DNA from: an uncultured Bacilli bacterium
GTDB lineage: Bacteria > Bacillota_I > Bacilli_A > RF39 > UBA660
Length of the DNA: 45,107 nucleotides
Direction of reading: 5' to 3'
NCBI GenBank assembly: GCA_947632115.1
Contig: CANROB010000012.1
Span: 1 to 45,107, forward strand
In this document: piece after piece, positions 22,513 through 30,179 of the stretch
Numbering within the stretch: position 1 is the first letter of the stretch
Layout of the letters: each line of letters begins with the position of its first letter
Translations under genes and position numbers: made by a program
Notes under the pieces: model-generated
The model's database searches: none
Told to the model about the DNA's origin: nothing
The model's input: the letters and a program-made list of their open reading frames with translations, nothing else

Positions 22513-24159
22513 ATGAGTAAAATTAAAATGTTTGCCCTTGGTGGGTTAAACGAAATTGGAAAGAATATGGTTGTCGTTGAAGTAGACGACGATATTTATG
22601 TATTTGAAGCGGGATTAAAATATGCAGATGATAGTTTACTAGGAATAGATTATATTATTCCCAATTATGACTATCTTATTGAAAATCAAAATCGGATTGT
22701 TGGAATATTTATAACCCATGGCCATGATGAGCAGATGGGTGCTTTAGCAGATCTTTTATCAGAAATAAAAGGTGTTCCTGTTTATGCTACTAAATTTACT
22801 TTAGATATTATTGAACAGGATTTATTAGAAGAGGGAATTACGGATGCTAAATTAATAGAATTAAAACTACACCGTAAAGTTACTTTTGGTAAGAATAGTA
22901 TTTTTCCTATTCGGGTATCTCATTCGATTCCAGATTCTTTAATGTATGTTCTTTATACAGAAGATGGGGCGATTGTATTTACTGGTAACTATGTATTTGA
23001 TCCTTCGATGATGGATGTCTTTAGTTCAGATATTGGAAAAATTGCCTATGTGGGAAAACAAGGAGTTTTATGCCTTTTAGGAGAATCTCTTTATGCTTCT
23101 AAAACGGGATTTACTTCTCCTAATCATCGCGCTAGAGATATTATTCGTGAGGTCATCAACCATAATGAGGGAAGAATTCTTATCAATATTATGCAAGCCC
23201 AAGTTTTCCGTATTCAAGAACTTTTAGAAGAAGTAAAGAAAACGGATCGCAATGTGGTTATTATGGGAAAAAAACTAGAAAATATCATCTTAAAAGCGAT
23301 TGATTACGGTTATATTTCCTTTGATAAGAGTCGTATTAAAAATATTCATCATGTAGAAGAGGAAGGCATTATTGTCATTGTATCCAATGAAAGAGAAGCA
23401 CCTTACTCTAATATGAAACGAATTATTCGTGGATATGATAAGTTTGTTACGTTAACTGCAAAAGACACTGTTGTTTTTGCTTCTCCTATTTATGATAGTA
23501 TTGAACTTACTTCTACCCAAGTATTTGATAGTATTGCGAAAATTGGATGCAACTTAATTGTTCTTTCCAAGAAGCAATATCGTTCTCCTCATGCCTCTAA
23601 AGAAGATATTATGATGATGATCAATATGATGCAACCAAAATATTATTTTCCAATGATTGGAGAATATCGTGATCAAGTAGAAAATGCAAGACTTGCTTAT
23701 CGCTTAGGGATGGATGAAGATCATGTCTTTTTAAAGTTAAATGGGGAGGTTGTCACTCTTCAAGATGGAACTTTTGTGGATACCGGTGAAAAGATAAAAG
23801 TAGATGAAGTCTTAATTGATGGTAAACAACCAGGAGATGTTGGGGATCTTGTTTTAAAGGATAGAGAACTCTTGGGAGAAAATGGAATTGTCATCGTTAC
23901 TACGACACTAGATAAAGCAAGTAAGAAAGTACTTGCTGGTCCAGAAATTTTAACCCGTGGATTTATTTATGTAAAAGATAATAGTGATCTAATTAAAGAA
24001 GCAGAAAAGATTTCTTTAGAAGTCGTAGAAGAATTTATTAATCCTAACTATATTGATTTTAATAAGATTAAGTTAGGAATTCGCGATAAATTAGGAAAGT
24101 ATTTCTATCAAGAAACCTCTTCTAAACCAATGATCATTGTTGTTGTTCAAGAAGTATAA
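22513..24159 (+). CDS. rnjB: RNase J2-like protein with a degenerate metal site
   Basis: A 548-aa protein with the full RNase J layout: split metallo-beta-lactamase domain, beta-CASP insert and C-terminal domain. The hallmark HxHxDH is changed: THGHDEQ (69-74) keeps His69 and His71, but Asp becomes Glu73 and His becomes Gln74. The Asp of the usual TGD is Asn159 (TGNYVFD), and the His of PVHGEYR is Ile382 (PMIGEYR). His137 (SHSIPDS) and His360 (SPHAS) remain. This pattern fits RNase J2, a largely non-catalytic partner of RNase J1 in Bacilli. An active RNase J1 should be encoded elsewhere. It has tandem promoters and AAAGGAG before the ATG, and ends in a strong terminator. Confidence 0.85.
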   Translation: MSKIKMFALGGLNEIGKNMVVVEVDDDIYVFEAGLKYADDSLLGIDYIIPNYDYLIENQNRIVGIFITHGHDEQMGALADLLSEIKGVPVYATKFTLDIIEQDLLEEGITDAKLIELKLHRKVTFGKNSIFPIRVSHSIPDSLMYVLYTEDGAIVFTGNYVFDPSMMDVFSSDIGKIAYVGKQGVLCLLGESLYASKTGFTSPNHRARDIIREVINHNEGRILINIMQAQVFRIQELLEEVKKTDRNVVIMGKKLENIILKAIDYGYISFDKSRIKNIHHVEEEGIIVIVSNEREAPYSNMKRIIRGYDKFVTLTAKDTVVFASPIYDSIELTSTQVFDSIAKIGCNLIVLSKKQYRSPHASKEDIMMMINMMQPKYYFPMIGEYRDQVENARLAYRLGMDEDHVFLKLNGEVVTLQDGTFVDTGEKIKVDEVLIDGKQPGDVGDLVLKDRELLGENGIVIVTTTLDKASKKVLAGPEILTRGFIYVKDNSDLIKEAEKISLEVVEEFINPNYIDFNKIKLGIRDKLGKYFYQETSSKPMIIVVVQEV

Positions 24160-24181
24160 AAGAAATTTTATACTTTTTTTC
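24152..24181 (+). terminator. Strong intrinsic terminator
   Basis: AAGTATAAAA and TTTTATACTT pair across GAAA, followed by T residues. It overlaps the stop codon. Confidence 0.92.
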
Positions 24182-24211
24182 TTGCTATTTCACCTCCGGT
24201 TTTGTTATAAT
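24182..24211 (+). promoter_or_regulatory. Promoter of the TPR gene
   Basis: TTGCTA (24182-24187), 18-bp spacer, TATAAT (24206-24211) with an extended TG one base upstream. Confidence 0.7.
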
Positions 24212-24242
24212 AGAAAGCAATTAGTATTATTGGGGGCATTAT

Positions 24243-26414
24243 ATGAGAAGTGTTTTGACAAGTGGTAAGTGGAAGAACCTCGATATGGTAGAGATTTCCT
24301 CCGTTAAGAGGAATAAATTCATGAAAAAAAATCTAATGGTATTCGTAAATGGAGAACCCTTTTTTAGAGGAGAGCGATTTCTCTTAAAAGAGGATAACCG
24401 TTATGCTTTTGCGGGTATCTTAGAATCTGTTTGGAATTTGATTGAAGAAAAAAAGTATCAGGAAGCATCTTCTCTTTTAGAAGAAATTCTTTCTACCGTT
24501 ACTAGTTCTAGTTCTCTTTTTCTAGCAAAGTTTACAACAAGCCTTTTTCTAGGAGAAGATGCCTTTTTCTATTTAAAGCGAACGATTGAAACCAAAGAAT
24601 CTAGTAGTGAGGATGAGTTTTATTTCCTTTATCTAGAACTTTACCGAAAGATGGAAAAAGACTATGAGGTAGACTCTTTAGAAGACTATTTACTACCCCC
24701 TAAAAAACATGTTATTGTTGGTGCCAATTCCTATAATGGTCGGTATCAAACTTTCTTAGAGGCATTGGCTTCTGAGGATTATCAAGGGGCTTTAGAAAAA
24801 TTGAATCTTTGCTTAGAGATGAAAAAAGACTTCCTACCGCTTGAAATTGCAAAATGCCTTTTAACTATGTTATTGGATCGCCAAGAAGAGATGAGACTCC
24901 AAAAAGAAGATCAAGAGAAAAAATTAGAAGAGGGAAGAATTGATGCTTTCTTACGGGCTGTTGATGAGAAGAATATTCCTCGCGCTAAAAAAGAATTGGA
25001 ACGCATATTAGCGTACCGAGAAGCTTCCTCTTTAGATAATCATGCTTGGTATCTTTTCTTAGAATTATTAGAAATGATGGAATCTTCTTTAGCAGATCCT
25101 ACTTTTGAATATGTGAATGTCAATCACGTTTATGAAAAAGAAGATAATGCTTTTTATACTTTTCAAGAAGCAATTTCTTTAGGAGATTTTAAAAAGGCTT
25201 TAGAGGTAGGAAAAAAGTGTCGACGTAGGTCTTTTGATAAAGAGATCCCTACTCTAAAAGTATCCCATTATTTAGACCTTTTAGAGTACTTCTTTAAAAT
25301 CTTAACAGAACGCGAAAAAGAAATAGAAACGACGTATCAAATTATTCAAGTCAATATTGAAAAAATGCATTATACCCATGCTTTTCACCTTTATCAAGAA
25401 AATGAGAAACGTCTACTTTCTTATGAGAAGAGACTCATTGAAGATTTGTTTCAAGCAGGAATAAAATTAGAAAAAGGAAAAAGGGAAGAGGTATTCCTAG
25501 AAGAACCCCCTAAACTCGTATTTCCTCATCAAGAAACGTTAGAATTAGACTCTTTTCCAGAGGAAGGTGGGAGATTAGAAGAACTTCCTTTAGAGGATTT
25601 AGAGGAAAGAAAAGATATCATAGAAGAAAAAGAAGAAATAAAGGAGGAGGAAACCTTCTATCCCGTAGAACCTATCCTTCCTCATTTTCTTCCTCACCAA
25701 GAATATTTCCTATATTTTCTTCAGTATTACCAAGCCATGCGAGTAGAAGAAGCACGTTACTGGCTTACTCAATATGATCAACTTCTAAGAAGCAATCGTA
25801 TTAAGAAACGGTTAGATCAGTTTTATTACTCTTTAGAAGTGATGAGTATGGAACTGATGGAACCAATTGAAAAGGTAAAAGAAAAAGAAAATGCTTATAG
25901 CTATGCCTATAATGAGATGCGGCATCATCGTTTTGAAAAAGCTTTAGAGTATCTTTCAAGTTACCAACAATTAGATGAAGCGAAAAATCAAAAAGGATGG
26001 ATTTTAAAAGGATATATTCATAGTCAGTTAGGTCAATATCAAGAGGCAATTGCCGCTTTCATCGAAGCGAATTCACTTGCCCCTAATCCTGATGCTTATT
26101 ATTTCTTAGGAGAAATTTATTATAAGCAAAAAAGATGGAATGATGCGATTTTCTGTTATGTAACCTATAATGAATTTTATCCAAAAGAAGATATTTCAGT
26201 TTACTTAAACCTATCAGAGTGTTATAAAAATCTAGGAAAAACATTTAAAACGTTAAAATATTTACGTCAAGCAGAAGAAATTAATCGTGAACAAAACCTA
26301 GGCTATAACCTTATCAAAAGAATTTTAAAAACAGAGATGTTAAATGTCAAAAAGAAAGAAAAAGTCGATTTTGATTTAAATCAAAATCTAGAAAAAGAAA
26401 AGGAAGAAGGGTAA
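24243..26414 (+). CDS. Large TPR-repeat protein
   Basis: 723 aa, cytoplasmic, no signal peptide. It is almost wholly helical, with repeated helix pairs of the type W/YxxIEEKKYQEASSLLEEIL (near 70), EDYQGALEKLNLCLEM (near 178), KNIPRAKKELERIL (near 240) and GDFKKALEVGKKC (near 314). A Glu-rich linker at about 430-475 (EEKEEIKEEE) divides it. The C-terminal part has clear TPRs (HRFEKALEYLSSYQQL, GQYQEAIAAFIEANSLAP, KRWNDAIFCYVTYNEFYP, GKTFKTLKYLRQAEEI; about 560-690). It is probably a protein-interaction scaffold; the partner is unknown. The start at 24243 follows GGGGG. An in-frame ATG at 24321 is a weaker alternative. Confidence 0.75.
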   Translation: MRSVLTSGKWKNLDMVEISSVKRNKFMKKNLMVFVNGEPFFRGERFLLKEDNRYAFAGILESVWNLIEEKKYQEASSLLEEILSTVTSSSSLFLAKFTTSLFLGEDAFFYLKRTIETKESSSEDEFYFLYLELYRKMEKDYEVDSLEDYLLPPKKHVIVGANSYNGRYQTFLEALASEDYQGALEKLNLCLEMKKDFLPLEIAKCLLTMLLDRQEEMRLQKEDQEKKLEEGRIDAFLRAVDEKNIPRAKKELERILAYREASSLDNHAWYLFLELLEMMESSLADPTFEYVNVNHVYEKEDNAFYTFQEAISLGDFKKALEVGKKCRRRSFDKEIPTLKVSHYLDLLEYFFKILTEREKEIETTYQIIQVNIEKMHYTHAFHLYQENEKRLLSYEKRLIEDLFQAGIKLEKGKREEVFLEEPPKLVFPHQETLELDSFPEEGGRLEELPLEDLEERKDIIEEKEEIKEEETFYPVEPILPHFLPHQEYFLYFLQYYQAMRVEEARYWLTQYDQLLRSNRIKKRLDQFYYSLEVMSMELMEPIEKVKEKENAYSYAYNEMRHHRFEKALEYLSSYQQLDEAKNQKGWILKGYIHSQLGQYQEAIAAFIEANSLAPNPDAYYFLGEIYYKQKRWNDAIFCYVTYNEFYPKEDISVYLNLSECYKNLGKTFKTLKYLRQAEEINREQNLGYNLIKRILKTEMLNVKKKEKVDFDLNQNLEKEKEEG

Positions 26415-26428
26415 TCTTCCTTTTCTTG
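26401..26428 (+). terminator. Intrinsic terminator
   Basis: AGGAAGA and TCTTCCT pair around 7 bases, followed by TTTTC. It overlaps the stop codon. Confidence 0.75.
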
Positions 26429-26452
26429 ACAATTTTTTTCTCATCTAGGTTA

Positions 26453-26481
26453 TTGACAAAAATAGGACTTTGCTCTATAAT
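26453..26481 (+). promoter_or_regulatory. Consensus sigma-A promoter of the T-box operon
   Basis: Perfect TTGACA (26453-26458), 17-bp spacer and perfect TATAAT (26476-26481), the strongest promoter in the window. Confidence 0.92.
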
Positions 26482-26487
26482 GAGTTC

Positions 26488-26736
26488 ATAAGCGTTTTGA
26501 CGTGGGAAAAGTAAAAACAAAAACGAGTAAAAGCGAGTTAGGTATGGTGTGAGCTAACAATGACGCTTGTTTGGAAAAACCCCCACTAGTTGTTAAGTCG
26601 AAAGAGTACGAGTAGATTTAATCGGTAGTAATCCGTTATCTTATTACACGATTTTTTTAGAAATCGATAAGTTGGTCACAGAAGTGACAAATTGGGTGGC
26701 ACCGCGGATTTTTTATTCGTCCCAGATAGGACGATG
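26488..26736 (+). promoter_or_regulatory. T-box riboswitch leader, probably tRNA-Asn responsive
   Basis: The T-box sequence GGGTGGCACCGCGG lies at 26694-26707, followed by ATTCGTCCC for the antiterminator. Its TGGC bulge matches a tRNA 3' end of GCCA, so the effector should have discriminator G, as both tRNA-Asn genes just downstream do. Stem I can be closed by GTGGG (about 26502) with CCCAC (about 26581). It contains an AGTA specifier-loop motif (26526) and an apical GGTGTGA (26546). The return strand GCTAACAATGACGC includes AAC (Asn), the likely specifier, though I could not fix the register. A GTCAC/GTGAC hairpin precedes the T-box. The usual terminator stem is represented by CGTCC/GGACG (26718-26734), but no U-tract follows it. 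Confidence 0.88.
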
Positions 26737-26746
26737 TTGCTATTAT

Positions 26747-26822
26747 GCTCAATTAGCTCAGTTGGTAGAGCATCCGGCTGTTAACCGGCAGGTCGTAGGT
26801 CCGAGTCCTACATTGAGCGCCA
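26747..26822 (+). tRNA. tRNA-Asn (anticodon GTT), first copy
   Basis: Acceptor GCTCAAT/ATTGAGC, anticodon stem CCGG pairs with loop CTGTTAA, T stem GTAGG/CCTAC, discriminator G, CCA encoded. The T loop is TCCGAGT, so position 55 is C instead of U. It begins about 11 nt after the T-box leader and is co-transcribed with it. Confidence 0.95.
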
Positions 26823-26827
26823 CTTTT

Positions 26828-26903
26828 GCCTGATTAGCTCAGTTGGTAGAGCATCCGGCTGTTAACCGGCAGGTCGTAGGTCCGAGTCCTACATCAGGCG
26901 CCA
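26828..26903 (+). tRNA. tRNA-Asn (anticodon GTT), second copy with a different acceptor stem
   Basis: Identical to the first copy from position 8 to 65, including the C55 T loop. The acceptor stem is GCCTGAT/ATCAGGC, differing at three adjacent base pairs (3-70, 4-69, 5-68), all compensated. The discriminator is G and CCA is encoded. The gap to the first copy is 5 nt. Confidence 0.95.
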
Positions 26904-26964
26904 CTTGAGAATTCATAAGTCCTATTATACGTAGTAGGACTTATTTTTATTGTAAGGAGGATTT

Positions 26965-27267
26965 ATGGAAGAAAGAAAGTTTACAGAAGAAATGGTTGAT
27001 GATTATGCCGATAAGTTATTGATTGGTCTAACTAGGGAAGAAAATAAGATGGTATTAGATGAATTTGATGTCATTGATGCACAGATTGATATCATTAATG
27101 AAATACCTGGTATTGAGTCTGTTGAACCAATGACTCATTGCTTGGATGATTTTACCTATGAATTAAGAGAAGATGTAGCAAGTGAGTCTGTTAGTTTAGA
27201 TGACCTTTTAGCAAACTGTGATGATTATGTCGGCTCTGAAGTGAAAGTACCAAAGGTGGTGGGATAA
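26965..27267 (+). CDS. gatC: Asp-tRNA(Asn)/Glu-tRNA(Gln) amidotransferase subunit C
   Basis: 100 aa, the typical size of GatC, the small subunit that ties GatA to GatB. It has an N-terminal helical segment (FTEEMVDDYADKLLIGLTRE, DEFDVIDAQIDIINEIPGIESVEPMTH) and an extended C-terminal tail. GTAAGGAGG lies 6 bases before the ATG. The gene follows the second tRNA-Asn by about 60 bp and is separated from gatA by one base. The whole unit is under the T-box leader at 26488-26736. Confidence 0.92.
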   Translation: MEERKFTEEMVDDYADKLLIGLTREENKMVLDEFDVIDAQIDIINEIPGIESVEPMTHCLDDFTYELREDVASESVSLDDLLANCDDYVGSEVKVPKVVG

Positions 27268-27268
27268 G

Positions 27269-28720
27269 ATGATGGAAAAAGGATTAGTAGAACTTCATGA
27301 AGCTCTAAAAGAAGGAAAAGTTACTTCTGAAGAACTCGTTCAAGAATCTCTTAAAAAATCAAAAGAAGTACAAGAGAAATATAATGCTTTTGTAACAATT
27401 TTAGAGGATGCGAAAGCAGGGGAAGTAACCGATGATATTTTATCTGGTATTCCTTATGGCATTAAAGATAACTATAGTACGAAGGGAATATTAAGTACAG
27501 GATCTAGTAACACCTTAAAAGATTATGTTCCATTTTTTACCGCTACCGCTATTTCAAACTTAAATGCTCATGGGGCGATTCCTGTGAATAAAACCGTTCT
27601 AGATGAATTTGGAATGGGTGGAACCGGAACAACTGGTCACACTGGAATAGTTAGAAATCCATGGGATAAGTCAAGGATGTGTGCAGGTTCTAGTGCTGGA
27701 TCTGCTTGTGCGGTTGCAGCAGGAGTATATCCTTATGCGACAGGTTCTGATACCGGAGATTCTATTCGTAAACCTGCCGCTTACTGTGGAATTGTTGGGT
27801 ATAAACCTACTTATGGAATGATTTCTCGTTATGGGTTATTCCCATTTGCTTCTAGCCTAGATCACTGCGGGGTATTAACAAGAAGTGTAGAAGACGCTAG
27901 TATTGTTGTCGATGCCATGAAAGGAATCGATAAAAATGATATGACGAGTTGGGATTCCCATGATATGCATCTTCATGATTCTCTTACGAAAGATGTCAAA
28001 GGAATGAAAGTATGTACCATTAAAGAAATTGCGGACCCATCTATGTATCCTCATGCTTCTAAAGAATTAAAAGAGCATTTAGAAAACTTCCATAAAACTT
28101 TAGAACACTTTAAAGAGTTAGGAGTAGAAGTAGAAGAAGTATCTGTGGATACCACTTTACTAAATGCAGAACCATCTGTTTATGTTGTTATCTCTTGTGC
28201 CGAAGCTACTTCTAATATGTCTAATTTAACAGGTATCTCTTTTGGTCCAAGAGCAGAAGCCGATAACTATATTGATATGATGAAAAAATATCGGACAGAA
28301 GGATTTTCACCACTCATTAAAAGAAGATTTGTGATTGGTTCTTATGTCTTACAAGCAGAAAATAAAGAGCGTTATTTCCACAATGCCCAACGGGTAAGAA
28401 GATTATTAGTGAATAAATGGAAAGAACTTTTTAAAACCTATGATGCAGTTGTTTTACCAGTAGGAAGTGGTCCTGCTAAAAAGTTTGATGAAGATGCCGA
28501 TATGTTAGATAAGAATACCGCGGTTTTAGAGGAACACTTACAAATTGGTAACTTTGGAGGCTTCCCATCTATTACGATTCCAGATGGATTTATTGATGAC
28601 TTACCAGTTGGTATAAATATTACTGGTGATTGTTATCAAGATATTCGCGTATTAAATCTTGCTTATGCCTTAGAAAGTACAATGCCTTATAAAAATCAAA
28701 TTGCAAAGGAGGTACACTAA
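27269..28720 (+). CDS. gatA: Asp/Glu-tRNA amidotransferase subunit A (amidase)
   Basis: 483 aa, an amidase-signature enzyme that frees ammonia from Gln for GatB. The Ser-cisSer-Lys triad is complete: Lys66 (GIPYGIKDN), Ser141 (AGSSAGSACAVAAG) and Ser165 (GSDTGDSIRKPA). Two Gly of the usual signature are changed (GSSGGS to GSSAGS; DTGGSIR to DTGDSIR). The TGDSIRKPA form is what I recall from Mycoplasma GatA, a hint to the lineage. The ATG at 27269 or 27272 is possible; both follow GTGGTGGGATAAG. It overlaps gatB by one base. With AsnRS and AspRS both encoded downstream, its main role is probably Gln-tRNA(Gln) synthesis. Confidence 0.93.
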   Translation: MMEKGLVELHEALKEGKVTSEELVQESLKKSKEVQEKYNAFVTILEDAKAGEVTDDILSGIPYGIKDNYSTKGILSTGSSNTLKDYVPFFTATAISNLNAHGAIPVNKTVLDEFGMGGTGTTGHTGIVRNPWDKSRMCAGSSAGSACAVAAGVYPYATGSDTGDSIRKPAAYCGIVGYKPTYGMISRYGLFPFASSLDHCGVLTRSVEDASIVVDAMKGIDKNDMTSWDSHDMHLHDSLTKDVKGMKVCTIKEIADPSMYPHASKELKEHLENFHKTLEHFKELGVEVEEVSVDTTLLNAEPSVYVVISCAEATSNMSNLTGISFGPRAEADNYIDMMKKYRTEGFSPLIKRRFVIGSYVLQAENKERYFHNAQRVRRLLVNKWKELFKTYDAVVLPVGSGPAKKFDEDADMLDKNTAVLEEHLQIGNFGGFPSITIPDGFIDDLPVGINITGDCYQDIRVLNLAYALESTMPYKNQIAKEVH

Positions 28721-30177
28721 TGGAAGACTATCAAGTATTAATTGGTCTAGAGATGCACTGTGAAATTAGTAATACGAAAACCAAAGTGTTCTCAAGTGCC
28801 ATCAATGGTTATAGTGAGGAACCAAATACCCATATAGCACCTCTTGATATGGCATTTCCTGGTACCTTACCGGTTGTTAATAAAGAGGCTATTAAGCTTG
28901 CTTTAAAGGCTAGTATGATTCTTCACTGTGAACAACCAGAGTATATGTATTTTGAAAGAAAGAATTATTATTACCCTGACCTACCAAAGGGATATCAGAT
29001 TACCCAAGAAACCAAACCAGCGCCAGTTGGTAGTTATGGTTACCTAGATTTTGATTGCAAAGGAAAAATGACACGTGTTCGGATTAACAATATCCACCTA
29101 GAGGAAGATGCCGCTTCTAGTGATCACTATCCTACTTTTTCCACGATTGACTACAATAGAGCAGGAGTTCCTCTTTTGGAATTGGTAACCGAACCAGACC
29201 TTCGTTCAGCAGAAGAAGCGGTTGCTTTCCTAGAGACCATGCGTTCTATTTACCAATATGCAGATATTAGTGAAGCAGATAGTAGAAAAGGACAAATTCG
29301 TTGTGATGTCAATGTCTCTATTATGGATAAGGATAAAGACCCAAGCGACCCTAAGAACTGGGGAACGAAAGTAGAAATTAAAAACGTTAACTCTTTTGGT
29401 GGGGTAAGAGATGCGATTAACTATGAAATTGAAAGACAAATTGCCCTTAAAGAAGAGGGGAAATATGAGGAGATGCAGCAGCAAACCCGTCGTTGGGATG
29501 AAGATACATTCACGACTATTTACATGCGTAGTAAAGTAGATGCAATTGATTATAAATATTTTGTAGAACCAAATATTCCAAAATTCAAATTGTCTTCTAC
29601 CTGGTTAGAAGAAATTCGCTCTTCTATTCCTGAATTAGCGCCAGAAAGAAAAGAAAAATACGAGAAAGTCTATCATTTATCAGAATACGATGCAACCATT
29701 TTAGTAAAAGAGAAAAACGTTTCTGATTATTATGAAAAGACAATTGCTCTAGGAGCAGATCCAAAAGGTGCAGCGAACTGGATTACGAGTGTTATTTTAG
29801 GATACTTAAATAAAGAAGAAATGGATATCAAAGACTTATATCTTACGCCTGAGATGTTATTTGATTTAATGAATATGGTAAAAGAAGGTAAAATCTCTTC
29901 TAAACAGAGTAAAGAAGTTTTAAATAAAGTATTAGAACTTAAAAAAGAACCTGCTGTTATTGTTGAAGAATTAGGTATGAAACAAATTGGGGATGATTCT
30001 TTAATTCGGGGAATTGTCGTTCAACTTCTTGATGAACACCCTGATTTAATTGAAGATCATAGAAAAGGAAAAAATACATTTGATTTCTTTGTAGGACAAG
30101 TTATGAAAGCCACTCGTGGACAAGCAAACCCAAGTATGACAGCGAATATTATTCGGGAAGAAATGGATAAGAGGTAA
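28720..30177 (+). CDS. gatB: Asp/Glu-tRNA amidotransferase subunit B
   Basis: 485 aa. It activates the misacylated tRNA by phosphorylation and transfers ammonia to it. The start VLIGLEMHCEISNTKTKVFS is the family signature. YYPDLPKGYQITQ, LEEDAASSD, DYNRAGVPLLELVTEPDL and QIRCDVNVS follow in the kinase-like core. The C-terminal helical and YqeY-like tail domain (about 330-485) binds tRNA and ends FFVGQVMKATRGQANPSM. AAGGAGG lies before the ATG. It overlaps gatA by one base and precedes asnS by two. Confidence 0.95.
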   Translation: MEDYQVLIGLEMHCEISNTKTKVFSSAINGYSEEPNTHIAPLDMAFPGTLPVVNKEAIKLALKASMILHCEQPEYMYFERKNYYYPDLPKGYQITQETKPAPVGSYGYLDFDCKGKMTRVRINNIHLEEDAASSDHYPTFSTIDYNRAGVPLLELVTEPDLRSAEEAVAFLETMRSIYQYADISEADSRKGQIRCDVNVSIMDKDKDPSDPKNWGTKVEIKNVNSFGGVRDAINYEIERQIALKEEGKYEEMQQQTRRWDEDTFTTIYMRSKVDAIDYKYFVEPNIPKFKLSSTWLEEIRSSIPELAPERKEKYEKVYHLSEYDATILVKEKNVSDYYEKTIALGADPKGAANWITSVILGYLNKEEMDIKDLYLTPEMLFDLMNMVKEGKISSKQSKEVLNKVLELKKEPAVIVEELGMKQIGDDSLIRGIVVQLLDEHPDLIEDHRKGKNTFDFFVGQVMKATRGQANPSMTANIIREEMDKR

Positions 30178-30179
30178 AT

